A stretch of DNA of 64,000 bases from Ferrimonas marina (GCF_900129905.1 NZ_FQXG01000006.1:330580-394579), one strand, 5' to 3'; counted from the stretch's first letter, positions 8,106-17,110 are shown. Program-made: numbers and translations. The notes: generated by a model not told the origin, from the letters alone.

Positions 8106-8783
8106 ATGGCCGGTGGCATCAACAAAGTGATCCTGGTTGGCAACCTGGGGCAAGACCCGGAAGTGCGTTACATGCCGAACGGCAACGCCGTAGCCAACAT
8201 TACCGTAGCAACCTCTGAATCCTGGAAAGACCAGCAGGGTCAGCGTCAGGAGCGGACCGAGTGGCACCGCGTGGTGCTGTTCCGTCGCCTGGGTGAGATC
8301 GCCGGCGAGTACCTGAAGAAGGGCTCCAAGGTCTACATCGAAGGCAAGCTGCAGACCCGTAAGTGGCAGGATCAGAACGGTCAGGACAAGTACACCACCG
8401 AGATCGTTGCCAACGAGATGCAGATGCTGGACTCCCGCGGCAGCGGCCAGGGTGGCGGCAACTTCGGTGGCGGCCAGCAGGGCGGCGGCAACTTCGGTGG
8501 CGGCCAGCAGGGCGGCGGCAACTTTGGTGGCGGCCAGCAGGGCGGCGGTAACTTCGGTGGCGGCCAGCAGGGCGGCAACTTCGGTGGCGGCCAGCAGGGC
8601 GGCAGCAACTTCGGTGGCGGTCAGCAGCAGGGCGGCAGCTTCGGTGGCGGTCAGCAGCAAAGCGGCCAGCAGGCCTCTCGTCCGGCCCCGGCGGCCAAGC
8701 CGGCCCAAGGTCAGCAGAACCAGCAGAACCAGAACTTCACTCCGGACCTGGACGAGGGCTGGGACGACGATATCCCGTTCTGA
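8106..8783 (+). CDS. ssb: Single-stranded DNA-binding protein
   Basis: SSB coats single-stranded DNA in replication, repair and recombination and recruits partners through its C-terminal tip. Residues 1-112 form the OB fold ([38 protein letters not shown]). Residues about 115-185 are a low-complexity linker with seven FGGGQQ repeats. The last residues [10 protein letters not shown] are the conserved acidic partner-binding tail. At 225 residues it is longer than the roughly 178 of E. coli because of the repeat linker. Start 8106 is chosen because GGAGA lies 6 nt upstream; the upstream TTG at 8094 overlaps that site. A strong terminator follows directly. Confidence 0.97.
   Translation: MAGGINKVILVGNLGQDPEVRYMPNGNAVANITVATSESWKDQQGQRQERTEWHRVVLFRRLGEIAGEYLKKGSKVYIEGKLQTRKWQDQNGQDKYTTEIVANEMQMLDSRGSGQGGGNFGGGQQGGGNFGGGQQGGGNFGGGQQGGGNFGGGQQGGNFGGGQQGGSNFGGGQQQGGSFGGGQQQSGQQASRPAPAAKPAQGQQNQQNQNFTPDLDEGWDDDIPF
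8451..8660 (+). repeat. Tandem 27-33-nt repeats encoding the SSB Gly/Gln linker
   Basis: About seven consecutive units with the core GGTGGCGGCCAGCAGGGC, nearly identical in DNA for the first five, encode NFGGGQQG(G). Exact 30-nt units occur at 8461-8490 and 8491-8520. Near-identity at the nucleotide level suggests recent expansion by slippage or recombination, so copy number may vary between strains. Confidence 0.9.
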
Positions 8784-8816
8784 GCCTTGCCTCAGACCGG
8801 ATAACAGTCGCTGACC

Positions 8817-8842
8817 AACCCCACCCTTGCGGTGGGGTTTTT
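8817..8842 (+). terminator. Rho-independent terminator after ssb
   Basis: Stem CCCCACC / GGTGGGG (8819-8825 and 8831-8837) followed by TTTTT, 33 nt after the ssb stop codon. Confidence 0.9.
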
Positions 8843-8967
8843 GTGTCTGGGCAGAAAAGCGACTGGATGGCATCATAGCCCCATGCCAGTGAAGGCAGCG
8901 TTCAGTCCAGGCGGGCTAAGATCCGCCTTAAGCAAGAGCACCCCCCGCGCGCAGTAGGAAGGCCGCC

Positions 8968-10863
8968 ATGAAACGAAATCGAGAACAGAGCCAAAGGTTG
9001 ATCCAGTTTTGGATCCTGTCGCTGCTGTTCGTCACCCTGAGCATGCTGCTCAGTGCCTGGACCACCAGCTACTCCCACACCAATCACAACCGAGAGACGA
9101 CGGTCAATGCCGTAGTGCAGTTGATGGAGGATCAGTACGCCCGGGGGCTTAGCCTGGATGATATGCGCCCCTGGCTGCCCGACCTGCTCAACGGCATCAA
9201 GGCCAAGCAGATGATCCTCTACCGGGGTGAGAGCGTCGAGTTCCAGTGGCAGCCCAAGGGGGTCTACGAGGTGGCCACCATGCACTACCGGCGCGACCTC
9301 AATAACGGCCTGAAGATGAACCTGGTACTGACCCGCACCCCCTTGGTGCCGGCGTTCAGCTCCCAGGAGTGGTTGCTGGTGGCCATCGGCTTGGTGGCGG
9401 CGTTGGGGATGGTCTGGTTTGGCCGCGGCTGGCTCGAGCGGGAGATGTCCGGCATCGAGTTACTGGCGTTGCGGGCCTCCCGCATCAATGGTGGCGACGT
9501 CGAGGCGGCGGGGGAGCTGGTTAAGGGCGAACGACCGCTGTCGGTCAGTCGGGCCCTGCGCAAGCTGCATCGCAACTGGCAGCAGGAGCGTGAGGCCAAG
9601 CTGGAGCTGGATCGCCAGATCCGTACCCGGGCCTTCATCGATCATGAAACCGAGCTGGGCAACCGGATGTTCTTCGAGCGGCGGCTCGCCGCCCTGGCTC
9701 CCAACCACCGCTTCCGCAACCAGGGGGTGCTGTGCCTGCTGCAGTTTGCCGGCCTGGAGGAGGTGGAACCGGCACGCCGCCTGCCGGTACTCAAGGCGTT
9801 TATCGAGCATTGCCAACCTATATTGCAGGAGCACCCGGATGCGGTCTTTGCCCGGTTGAACTGGCTGCAGTTGGCGCTGGTGATCCCCATGCTGCCACTG
9901 AAAGAGGCCGATCAGCTGGCGGTGAAGCTGCACCGTATCGGCGCCCGCCTGCCGCTGCCGGAGGGGGCGGTCAAATCGGAGCTGCTTAACATCGGCCTGG
10001 CCTACTTCTCCCGCGAGGAGCCGCTGGAGCAGGCCCAGGAGGAGGCGGAGCAAGCGCTGCGTGCGGCCCAGCTGCAGGGGGAGAGCAGTTGGTTTATGTA
10101 CGACAAGGGCGCGGTGGATCGGGAGCTGGCCCAGGGCTCGGTGCGCTGGCGCAGCCTGATTGAGAACGCCCTGACCCAGAAGCGCTTTGTCACCCTGTTC
10201 CAGCCGGTGCTGGATGAGAACGGCGCGGTGCTGTGCCGGGAGATGTTCAGTCGTATCCGTGACGGTCAGGGCAAGATCCTGCGGGCCTCGCTCTATCGCC
10301 CCATGGCCCGGCGCTGTGGGCTGATCCCCCGGGTAGACCGCGAGCTGCTGGCACTGGCACTGCAACAGATGCAGGCCCATGGCTGGCAGCAACCCCTGGT
10401 GGTCAACCTGGCCTGCGAGTCGGTATTGCACCCTCGCTTCGCCAAGTCCTTCATCATGCTGCTGGCCAACTACCACATTCGCCGCACCCAGCTGGTAATC
10501 GAGGTGAACGAGCGGGAGCTGGTGCAAAACGCCGAGCGGATGATCCCGGTGCTTAAGGAACTGAAGCGCACCGGTATCCAGCTCTCCATCGACGGCGTGG
10601 GCTACACCGTGGAGGGCACCCACTACATCGAGCGGTTACCGGTGGAGTGGATTAAATTGCACCCCAGCCTGGTGCACCAGGTGGAGCATCGACCGGAGAG
10701 CCAGCTGGTGATCACCAGCCTGACCCAGGCGTTGTCCAACCGAGGGCTGACCATCCTGGCGGAGGGGGTAGAAAGCGCCGAAGAGGGGCGTTGTTTGCTG
10801 CAGTTGGGGGTGGATGGCGTTCAAGGCCGACACTATGGTGAGGCGGCGCCCACAACAGAATAA
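8968..10863 (+). CDS. mshH: MshH / CsrD-like protein with degenerate GGDEF and EAL domains
   Basis: A 631-residue inner-membrane regulator. Two membrane segments (about 12-32 and 129-148) flank a periplasmic region, followed by a helical linker. A GGDEF-like domain (from about 218, FIDHETELGNRMFFERRL) lacks a GGDEF signature. An EAL-like domain (from about 400) has REM where EAL should stand (CREMFSRI, about 423-430). CsrD in E. coli is similarly degenerate and promotes RNase E decay of the CsrB/C RNAs instead of making or breaking c-di-GMP, and it heads the MSHA locus in Vibrio and Shewanella. Catalytic inactivity is read from the motifs; the role in Csr control is inference by homology. AGGAAGG precedes the ATG. 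Confidence 0.88.
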   Translation: MKRNREQSQRLIQFWILSLLFVTLSMLLSAWTTSYSHTNHNRETTVNAVVQLMEDQYARGLSLDDMRPWLPDLLNGIKAKQMILYRGESVEFQWQPKGVYEVATMHYRRDLNNGLKMNLVLTRTPLVPAFSSQEWLLVAIGLVAALGMVWFGRGWLEREMSGIELLALRASRINGGDVEAAGELVKGERPLSVSRALRKLHRNWQQEREAKLELDRQIRTRAFIDHETELGNRMFFERRLAALAPNHRFRNQGVLCLLQFAGLEEVEPARRLPVLKAFIEHCQPILQEHPDAVFARLNWLQLALVIPMLPLKEADQLAVKLHRIGARLPLPEGAVKSELLNIGLAYFSREEPLEQAQEEAEQALRAAQLQGESSWFMYDKGAVDRELAQGSVRWRSLIENALTQKRFVTLFQPVLDENGAVLCREMFSRIRDGQGKILRASLYRPMARRCGLIPRVDRELLALALQQMQAHGWQQPLVVNLACESVLHPRFAKSFIMLLANYHIRRTQLVIEVNERELVQNAERMIPVLKELKRTGIQLSIDGVGYTVEGTHYIERLPVEWIKLHPSLVHQVEHRPESQLVITSLTQALSNRGLTILAEGVESAEEGRCLLQLGVDGVQGRHYGEAAPTTE

Positions 10864-10970
10864 AATGCTGGTGTTCGGCGTCAAGAATTCGCCATAATGG
10901 CGCCTCAATAACAATAGGCAAATTTCCGGTTGTACCCGGAGCGGCCAGGATAGGCCGATGAGGGATTAAC

Positions 10971-11828
10971 GTGTTTGGATTAACAAGGAAAGTTGAGGTG
11001 CGCCGGATAATTGGCGCCTGCCTGATGGGTGATCAGCAACTTTGGCTGAGTGATGGCCAGCAGGATGCCCAGATCGACCCCACTAACGCCGAAGCCTGGC
11101 AGCAACTGCTGCAGACCTTTGGCCCCTCGCGCGTACACCTGGTCCTCACCGGCAACCAATACCAACTGCTCAGCATCGAGCGCCCCCCGGTGGAGGCCGA
11201 TGAGCTGACCCAGGCGCTGCCTTTCCTGGTCAAAGACCTGACCAGTATCGCTCCGGAACATCTGCAGCTCGATCATTTCCAGCTGGCGGTCCAACCCGCT
11301 GACAGCAACACCCTGCAGGTCGTCGCGGCGGATCGCCGTCGCCTGGTGAGCATGGTTGAGCCCGCCTTCCAGGCCGGTTTCCAGCTGGACTTCATTACCA
11401 TCGAAGAGCTGGCACTGCTGGATCTGCTGCCCAGCCACAGCCGACCTCACCTGATGCTCTGGCACCTGCCCGGCCAACCCCTCAAGCTCTCCCTCGCCCT
11501 CGATGGCCAGCTGCTGCTCAGCCGCAACATCCGCGGCTTCAACCAGCTGGATCTGCTCAGTGAAGAGGAGCTGCGCCAGGGGCTGTTTGATGCCTTGCTG
11601 CTGGAGCTGCAACGGTCACTGGATTACCTCGAACGTCAACTGCGTCAGCAGCCTGTCGCCGGCCTGACCCTGGTATTGCCATTGCGTCAGCAGCAGTGCC
11701 TGGCGGAGCGGCTGGGTCAAGAGCTGGGGCTGCCGGTCCAGGCGCTGGTGGACGCCGATCGCGGGCCTTACCAGGTACTGGCCCATGCCGCCGCCATGGC
11801 GAGGGGGAACGATGAAAACACGGATTAA
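10971..11828 (+). CDS. mshI: MSHA biogenesis protein MshI (PilM-like)
   Basis: A 285-residue cytoplasmic protein with no signal peptide or membrane segment. It is recognised by position and by its resemblance to the PilM/actin-like fold proteins of type IV pilus alignment complexes (for example the SRPHLMLWHLPGQPLKLSLA and LLSRNIRGFNQLDL regions). In the family it docks to the short cytoplasmic N-terminus of the PilN-like partner encoded next. The GTG start is preceded by GAGGG at 7-8 nt. The reading frame overlaps the next gene by 17 nt, the first of a chain of overlaps running to mshQ. The 107-nt gap upstream may hold the promoter of the assembly genes, but no convincing -35/-10 pair was seen. 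Confidence 0.85.
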   Translation: MFGLTRKVEVRRIIGACLMGDQQLWLSDGQQDAQIDPTNAEAWQQLLQTFGPSRVHLVLTGNQYQLLSIERPPVEADELTQALPFLVKDLTSIAPEHLQLDHFQLAVQPADSNTLQVVAADRRRLVSMVEPAFQAGFQLDFITIEELALLDLLPSHSRPHLMLWHLPGQPLKLSLALDGQLLLSRNIRGFNQLDLLSEEELRQGLFDALLLELQRSLDYLERQLRQQPVAGLTLVLPLRQQQCLAERLGQELGLPVQALVDADRGPYQVLAHAAAMARGNDENTD

Positions 11829-12414
11829 CCTGTTCTCGCCGGAGATGCGGCCGGCTCAGCCCCGGCTGACCCTGGCCCGCGGCCTGTTCGGCTGCGCCGC
11901 GGCACTGGCACTGCTAGTGGGGCTGGGACAGTGGCAGAGCCTCAACAACCAACGACTGCAGCAGCAGCTGGATCTGGCCTATGAGCAGCAAAGCGAGCTG
12001 GGGGACGAGTTGGCCCGGCTCAGTACCGAGCTGGCCAGTCATCGTCCGGATGAACAGCTGCTCACCGCCGTCGCCCAGGCCAAGGCACGCATTGATGGCC
12101 TGGCCCGGTTGTCGCAACTGCTGGACCAGGATGAGCTGCTGATCCAGCCCGGCTTCTCCAACCTGATGCGGGATCTCTCCAACAGCGCCGACCGCCAGGT
12201 CTGGCTGCAGCAGTTTGATGTGGCCCAGGCTCAGCTTCGCCTGGCCGGTCAGGCCCAGCGCGCCGCCGCCGTACCGGCCTGGATCGACCGCCTGGGGCAG
12301 CAGCCCTCGTTGGCCGGCCGTGCCCTCAGCCGGCTGGCCATTGATGGTGATGGTGACGGCCCGGTGCGGTTCGAGGCCAGTCACGGTCTCAGCGATAACA
12401 AGGAGGCCCGTTGA
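11812..12414 (+). CDS. PilN-like MSHA biogenesis protein (MshI2 type)
   Basis: A 200-residue bitopic inner-membrane protein. The short cytoplasmic N-terminus MKTRINLFSPEMRP is the PilN-type docking peptide (consensus around INLLP). One membrane segment (about 24-42, LFGCAAALALLVGLGQW) and a periplasmic coiled coil rich in Gln, Leu and Glu follow. It should pair with the PilO-like MshJ to form the periplasmic alignment complex. Start 11812 is chosen over 11785 because GAGGGGGAAC lies just upstream and the docking peptide then begins at the N-terminus. Its stop overlaps the mshJ start (TGATG). Confidence 0.85.
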   Translation: MKTRINLFSPEMRPAQPRLTLARGLFGCAAALALLVGLGQWQSLNNQRLQQQLDLAYEQQSELGDELARLSTELASHRPDEQLLTAVAQAKARIDGLARLSQLLDQDELLIQPGFSNLMRDLSNSADRQVWLQQFDVAQAQLRLAGQAQRAAAVPAWIDRLGQQPSLAGRALSRLAIDGDGDGPVRFEASHGLSDNKEAR

Positions 12415-13091
12415 TGAAGTGGTGGCAGAAGGTCGATGGCGCCTTTACGGCGCTGAGCCAACGTGAACGGGTGATGCTGATGGGCGCGCTGCTGGTGGCG
12501 GTGGTGCTGGCCAGCATGAGCTTCTGGGTGGAGCCGATGCAGGCACAACACCGCAGCCTGACCGCCCGCCTGGCCCAGGCCGAGCAGGACAACCTGGCCC
12601 TGAGCCAGGAGATCACCCTGGTGGAACACAAGCTGGAGCAGGACCCGAATGGCCCGCTGCAGCAGGAGCTGAGCCAACTCAATCGTCGCCTGGAGCGACA
12701 GCAGCAGGCGCTGGAGCAGGAGCTGGTGGATCTGATCCTGCCGGAGCAGATGGCCGGCTCTTTGGCGATGCTGCTGGGCCGGGCCGAAGGGGTCCAACTG
12801 GTGCATCTGAATATCCTGCCCAGCCAGCAACTGGTGCCGGAGGGCGGGCTCTACCGCCACGGCGTCCAGCTGGAGCTGGCAGGCAGTTATTTCGATCTGA
12901 TGGGGGCGCTGGAGCGGATGGAGCAGCTGGAGCAGCGCTTCTACTGGCGTCAATTGAGTTACCGAGTCACCGACTACCCCGAGGCCCGACTGCAGCTGCA
13001 GCTGGACACCCTGGGAACCGAAGAGGAGCCGATCCGTGTTGGCCACGATCATACTACTGCTGCTGCTGGCACTGCCGGCCAGCGCCGCTGA
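12414..13091 (+). CDS. mshJ: MSHA biogenesis protein MshJ (PilO-like)
   Basis: A 225-residue bitopic protein: cytoplasmic tail, membrane segment at about 21-38 (MGALLVAVVLASMSFWV), a long coiled coil (about 45-105), then a ferredoxin-like beta region (VQLELAGSYFDLMGALERME). This is the PilO architecture of type IV pilus systems; the protein pairs with the PilN-like subunit. Start at 12414 is fixed by a perfect AAGGAGG 7 nt upstream and the one-base overlap with the preceding stop; the TTG at 12411 is rejected. The 3' end overlaps mshK by 56 nt. The C-terminal tail after about residue 208 (GHDHTTAAAGTAGQRR) is read from DNA also coding the mshK signal peptide and is probably unconserved. Confidence 0.88.
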   Translation: MKWWQKVDGAFTALSQRERVMLMGALLVAVVLASMSFWVEPMQAQHRSLTARLAQAEQDNLALSQEITLVEHKLEQDPNGPLQQELSQLNRRLERQQQALEQELVDLILPEQMAGSLAMLLGRAEGVQLVHLNILPSQQLVPEGGLYRHGVQLELAGSYFDLMGALERMEQLEQRFYWRQLSYRVTDYPEARLQLQLDTLGTEEEPIRVGHDHTTAAAGTAGQRR

Positions 13092-13353
13092 CGGCATCGA
13101 TCCCACTGAGCCGCCAAGCTGGCTGCCCAGTGCGCCGGTGACCAGCAGCGCCAACCAGGTGCTGGAATCGATCCTGATCTCCGGCCAGCAACGACTGGCG
13201 GTGATCGGCGGAGAAACCTATCGCGAAGGCGACCGCTGGGGCGAACGGCGGATCCGAACCATCTACCGCGACCGTGTGGTATTGAGTGACGGCCAGACCC
13301 TGCGTCTGTTCCCGTCATTGAGTGAATTGAGCCAGGAGGGCAAATGGGAGTAA
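13036..13353 (+). CDS. mshK: MSHA biogenesis protein MshK (PilP-like)
   Basis: A 105-residue periplasmic protein. It has a signal peptide (LATIILLLLLALPASA), a Pro-rich stretch (DPTEPPSWLPSAPV) and a small beta domain (VLESILISGQQRLAVIGGETYREGDRW...IYRDRVVLSDGQTLRLF). The last segment is the hallmark of PilP/GspC-type homology regions that contact the secretin. The GTG start (13036) gives the complete signal peptide; TTG at 13039 would serve equally. It overlaps mshJ by 56 nt and mshL by 10 nt. Confidence 0.85.
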   Translation: MLATIILLLLLALPASAADGIDPTEPPSWLPSAPVTSSANQVLESILISGQQRLAVIGGETYREGDRWGERRIRTIYRDRVVLSDGQTLRLFPSLSELSQEGKWE

Positions 13354-15008
13354 GGGTTAAGCACTGGGGTTGGTGGCTGGGTTTGTTGCTGCCGCTCTAT
13401 GGCTGTCAGAATTTGCCCAAGGACCGCGTTGAGCCACAGAGCAGCAAGGCGGCCCTGGCCGAGGCGATCGCCGCCAGTGAGTCACCGGCGCTGCCGCCGC
13501 CGCTGCCCAGCTCGGTGCAGCAGCAGATGTTCAACAGTGCGCCGTTGCCCAGCAGCGTCAGCCAGGGGCCGCTCATCGACGTGGCCGCCAACGGCGTCGA
13601 CGCCAAGCTGTTCTTCGCCAGCCTGGTCAACGACAGCGACTACAACGTGGCGGTGCACCCGGGCGTGCAGGGCAGCATCTCGCTGGACCTGCGCCGGGTT
13701 ACCCTGGAGCAGGTGCTGGACACGGTACGGGACATCTATGGCTACGACATCCGCCGCCAGGGCCAGGTGTTGCAGATCTATCCGGCGGGCATGCGCAGCC
13801 AGACCTTCCCGGTCAACTACCTGCTGATGCAGCGCAACGGCCTGAGCATGACCTCGGTCAACTCCGGCCGTCTCAGTGATGAGCGCGATAACAACAGCAA
13901 CTCCAGCTACAACGGCTTTGGCGGCGATCAGTCCAACCAGGGCAGCGGCAGCCTGTCGCGCAATAACAATGGCCGCAACAGCAACGGCACCTTTATCGAG
14001 ACCCGCACCGAGACCGACTTCTGGGCACAGCTGGAAGAGATGCTGTCCGGCATGGTCGGCAGTGGTGAGGGCCGCTCGGTGCTGGCCCTGCCACAAGCCG
14101 GCCTGGTGACGGTCAAGGCCTACCCGGATGAATTGCGTGAGGTGGGCGCCTTCCTCGAACGGGCCCAGGCCAACCTGTCCCGTCAGGTGGTGTTGGAGGC
14201 GCGGATCCTGGAAGTGAAGCTGGATGACGCCTATCAGCAGGGCATCGAGTGGGACGGGGTGATCGGCACCCTGGGCTCCGGTGGCAGCGTGACCGTTGGT
14301 GGCAGTACCAGTGGCGGCAACTTCGGCAATGCCATCACCGAGGCGATCGGCGGCATCACCGGGCTGACCTTCACCGGCACCGATTTCACCACCATGGTGA
14401 CCCTGCTGGATACCCAGGGCGACGTGGACACCCTGTCCAGCCCCCGGGTGACCGCGGTCAACAACCAGAAGGCGGTGATCAAGGTGGGTACTGACGAGTA
14501 CTTCGTTACTGACGTCAGCACCACCACGGTGGCCTCCACCACCCCGGTCACCAGCCCGGACGTGGAGCTGACCCCCTTCTTCTCCGGCATTGCGTTGGAT
14601 GTCACCCCGCAGATCGGCGAGAACGGCGACGTGCTGCTGCACGTGCACCCCTCGGTAACCGACATCACCGAGCAGAACAAGGTGATCACCGCGCTGGATA
14701 CCGAGCTGTCCCTGCCCTTGGCACAGAGTGAGATCCGCGAGTCTGACACCTTGATCCGCGCCCGCAGCGGCGACGTGGTGGTGATCGGCGGCCTGATGAA
14801 GACCCTGACCGAGCAGGTGGAATCCCGCGTGCCGGTACTGGGCCACATCCCCTGGGTGGGCGAGCTGTTCACCAACCGCGCCAGCCGCAACAGCAAGACC
14901 GAACTGGTGATCCTGCTGCGCCCGGTGGTGGTCGAGCCGGACACCTGGCAACAGCAGTTGCAGCGCAGCGCCAACACCCTCGACGGCTGGTACCCGGAGG
15001 GCCGCTAA
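13344..15008 (+). CDS. mshL: MSHA outer-membrane secretin MshL
   Basis: A 554-residue lipoprotein secretin that forms the outer-membrane gate for the pilus. The N-terminus has a lipobox (LLLPLYGC, Cys near 19). It is followed by an STN/N0-type domain (about 75-150, FFASLVNDSDYNVAVHPGVQ), a Ser/Asn/Gly-rich linker (about 180-215), an N1-type domain and the C-terminal secretin channel (from about 280: VVLEARILEVKLDDAYQQGI; VVVIGGLMKT; ELVILLRPVVVEP). CAGGAGGG precedes the ATG. The GSGGSVTVGGSTSGG stretch at about 310-325 is probably in the gate region. It acts with MshK and MshM. Confidence 0.93.
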   Translation: MGVRVKHWGWWLGLLLPLYGCQNLPKDRVEPQSSKAALAEAIAASESPALPPPLPSSVQQQMFNSAPLPSSVSQGPLIDVAANGVDAKLFFASLVNDSDYNVAVHPGVQGSISLDLRRVTLEQVLDTVRDIYGYDIRRQGQVLQIYPAGMRSQTFPVNYLLMQRNGLSMTSVNSGRLSDERDNNSNSSYNGFGGDQSNQGSGSLSRNNNGRNSNGTFIETRTETDFWAQLEEMLSGMVGSGEGRSVLALPQAGLVTVKAYPDELREVGAFLERAQANLSRQVVLEARILEVKLDDAYQQGIEWDGVIGTLGSGGSVTVGGSTSGGNFGNAITEAIGGITGLTFTGTDFTTMVTLLDTQGDVDTLSSPRVTAVNNQKAVIKVGTDEYFVTDVSTTTVASTTPVTSPDVELTPFFSGIALDVTPQIGENGDVLLHVHPSVTDITEQNKVITALDTELSLPLAQSEIRESDTLIRARSGDVVVIGGLMKTLTEQVESRVPVLGHIPWVGELFTNRASRNSKTELVILLRPVVVEPDTWQQQLQRSANTLDGWYPEGR

Positions 15009-15011
15009 GCC

Positions 15012-15938
15012 ATGTACCTGTACCACTTCGGGCTTAACCGGTTGCCCTTTGCCCTGACCCCCAACACGCAGTTCTACTGCGAGTTGCCGCCGCACCAGGA
15101 GGCGTTGCAGGTACTGCACACCGCCCTGGCGGCGGGGGAGGGCTTTATCAAGGTGACCGGCGAGGTGGGTACAGGCAAAACCCTGCTATGCCGCAAGCTG
15201 ATCAATGATCTCAGCGATCGCTTCCAGATCGCCTATCTGCCCAACCCCTACCTGACCCCGGATGAGATGCGCCGTCATGTCGCCTCGGAGCTGGGGCTGG
15301 ATGCCGAGGGCGACCAGGGCCAGTTGACCGCCCGCATCAGCGAGAAGCTGCTGCAGTGCGCCATGAATAATACCCCGGTGGTGTTGGTGCTGGATGAGGC
15401 CCAGGCCCTGCCGGACGACACCCTGGAGGCGCTGCGGTTGTTCACCAACCTGGAGACCGAGACCTTCAAGCTGTTGCAGGTGGTGATGTTTGGTCAGCCT
15501 GAGCTGGACCAGCGTCTGGCCCAGTCCCACCTGCGCCAGCTGCGTCAACGCATCACCTTTGCCTACAACCTGCGTGGCCTTAGTGAGGACGAGGTGGATG
15601 CCTACCTCAACCACCGTGCCGGTGTCGCCGGTTTCCAGGGCCAGCCGCTGTTCAGCGAGACCGTGGTGCGGCTGCTGTGGCGAGCCAGCGGTGGTATCCC
15701 CCGCCTGCTCAATGTGTTGGCTCATAAGAGCTTGATCCTGGCCTACGCCGATGGCTGTCAGCAGCTCGGCACTGGCCAGATCCGCCGCGCGGTGGAGGAC
15801 ACCGAAGCGGCCAACCCACTGCGGTTCTGGGATGGGATCCTGTTTGCCCGGGTCGCCCAGCTGACCCTGGCCGGTGGTGTGCTGGGACTGTTGGTGTTGG
15901 GCATGGCACTGCGGCTGAACCTGGGGGCCAGCGCATGA
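15012..15938 (+). CDS. mshM: MSHA AAA ATPase MshM (ExeA/GspA-like)
   Basis: A 308-residue protein of the ExeA-type AAA ATPases. Walker A is GEVGTGKT (50-57), Walker B VVLVLDEAQ (about 121-129), and an arginine-rich sensor region (SHLRQLRQRITF) and a C-terminal membrane segment (about 283-303) are present. Family members couple ATP use to peptidoglycan passage or secretin assembly. MYLYHFGLNRLPFALTPN is the typical opening of this family. It follows mshL by 3 nt and overlaps mshN by 4 nt (ATGA). Confidence 0.92.
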   Translation: MYLYHFGLNRLPFALTPNTQFYCELPPHQEALQVLHTALAAGEGFIKVTGEVGTGKTLLCRKLINDLSDRFQIAYLPNPYLTPDEMRRHVASELGLDAEGDQGQLTARISEKLLQCAMNNTPVVLVLDEAQALPDDTLEALRLFTNLETETFKLLQVVMFGQPELDQRLAQSHLRQLRQRITFAYNLRGLSEDEVDAYLNHRAGVAGFQGQPLFSETVVRLLWRASGGIPRLLNVLAHKSLILAYADGCQQLGTGQIRRAVEDTEAANPLRFWDGILFARVAQLTLAGGVLGLLVLGMALRLNLGASA

Positions 15939-17110
15939 GCGTGATCAACGAGGCGCTGAAGAAGCTGGAACTGTCCGGTCAGCGCGGCGGCATTCCCGCC
16001 CGCATCCCGATGTCACCCAAGCAGGCTGAGCCGCCCCGCCGGCGTTGGCGTTGGCCCTTGGCCCTGTTGGTATTGGCGCTGCTGCTGTGGCTATGGTGGC
16101 CCTGGCTGAGCGCCTCCCTCGACCAAACTTCGCCGCCGGCCGCACCGATGCCAGCCCAACTGAGCTTGTCGGCAGCTGAGAGTGAGCCGGTTCGCGAGGT
16201 GGCCCCCGAGGTGGTGGTGGCGGCGCTGGAGGCGGCGGTCATCGCCCCTGAGCCTGCCGAGCCCATGGCCCCGGCTCAGGGCAGACAGACCACAGAGCCT
16301 GCAACAGAAACCGCATTGAGCCTGGCCAACCAGCCTGAGACGCTGGCGGACCCGGTCGAGGCCACTTTGGCGGAGCCCATTTTGGCGAAGCCCAGTTTGG
16401 TGGAGCCGATCCCGGAGCCCACTCCAGAGCCGGCATTAGAGCTGGCGCAGCTGAGCGTTTCGCCCTCGCTGCCGGCAGAGAATACCGTCATGACCGAGCC
16501 TGAACTGGCCCACACCGAGCCGCAGGTTGCACCAGCGCCGGTGGTGCGCCCCTCGGCCATGAGTGATGCAGAGCGAGCCCAAAGATTGTGGCAGCAGGCC
16601 CAGGGCAGTGCGCGGGCAGAGCAGCTGCTGGCCCAGGCACTGGCGTTGGATCCGGCTTTGCACGGTGCCCGCCACCAGTGGTTGGCGCTGCAGCCGCAGC
16701 AACGTCTGCTGGCCGAGGTGCAGCAAGCCGCTGAGCACTACCCTGGCCATGGCGGCTACCAGGTGGTCCTGGCCCAGGCGCTGAGCCAGGAGGCCCAGCC
16801 TGAGGCCGCTCGGGCGGTACTCAGTGCTATCCCGACCCACACCCTGGATATCCAGTGGCGCAGCCAGCGGGCCCAGCTGGCCCAGCAGCTGGATCTGCAC
16901 AGCCTGGCCAGCGCCGATTGGCGTGCCCTGCTGACGGAACACCCCAATCAGCCCCACTGGTGGCTGGGACTGGCTTACAGCCTGGAGTTTGAGCGGGCCT
17001 ACGCCGAAGCGGCGGAGGCCTATGGTCGTGCCCTGGCGCTGCCGGGCCTCAGCCCGGAAGCGCAACAATACGCCCGTCAGCGGCGCCAGCAGATAGGAGA
17101 GCGGGGATGA
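15935..17110 (+). CDS. mshN: MSHA biogenesis protein MshN (TPR protein)
   Basis: A 391-residue bitopic inner-membrane protein. It has a short cytoplasmic head (MSVINEALKKLEL, resembling GspB-type partners of ExeA ATPases), a membrane segment (about 39-57), a long Pro/Glu/Ala-rich periplasmic linker (about 65-210) and C-terminal TPR-like helices (about 215-390). Pairing with MshM is inferred from adjacency and the GspA/GspB analogy. The linker is built of degenerate repeats such as LAEPILAKPSLVEPIPEP. Overlap of 4 nt with both neighbours implies translational coupling. Confidence 0.88.
   Translation: MSVINEALKKLELSGQRGGIPARIPMSPKQAEPPRRRWRWPLALLVLALLLWLWWPWLSASLDQTSPPAAPMPAQLSLSAAESEPVREVAPEVVVAALEAAVIAPEPAEPMAPAQGRQTTEPATETALSLANQPETLADPVEATLAEPILAKPSLVEPIPEPTPEPALELAQLSVSPSLPAENTVMTEPELAHTEPQVAPAPVVRPSAMSDAERAQRLWQQAQGSARAEQLLAQALALDPALHGARHQWLALQPQQRLLAEVQQAAEHYPGHGGYQVVLAQALSQEAQPEAARAVLSAIPTHTLDIQWRSQRAQLAQQLDLHSLASADWRALLTEHPNQPHWWLGLAYSLEFERAYAEAAEAYGRALALPGLSPEAQQYARQRRQQIGERG

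Noticed and set aside
8451-8660. CRISPR array
   Set aside because: The periodic units are coding, contiguous without spacers, and translate into the SSB linker.
8085-8876. 263-codon minus-strand frame with [10 protein letters not shown]-type repeats
   Set aside because: The repeats are the antisense of the SSB Gly/Gln repeats, and the frame crosses the ssb terminator.
13482-15119. 545-codon open frame on the minus strand
   Set aside because: Antisense to mshL and mshM; composition (His/Gln/Gly/Val rich) is that of a GC-rich shadow frame, with no domain or ribosome site.
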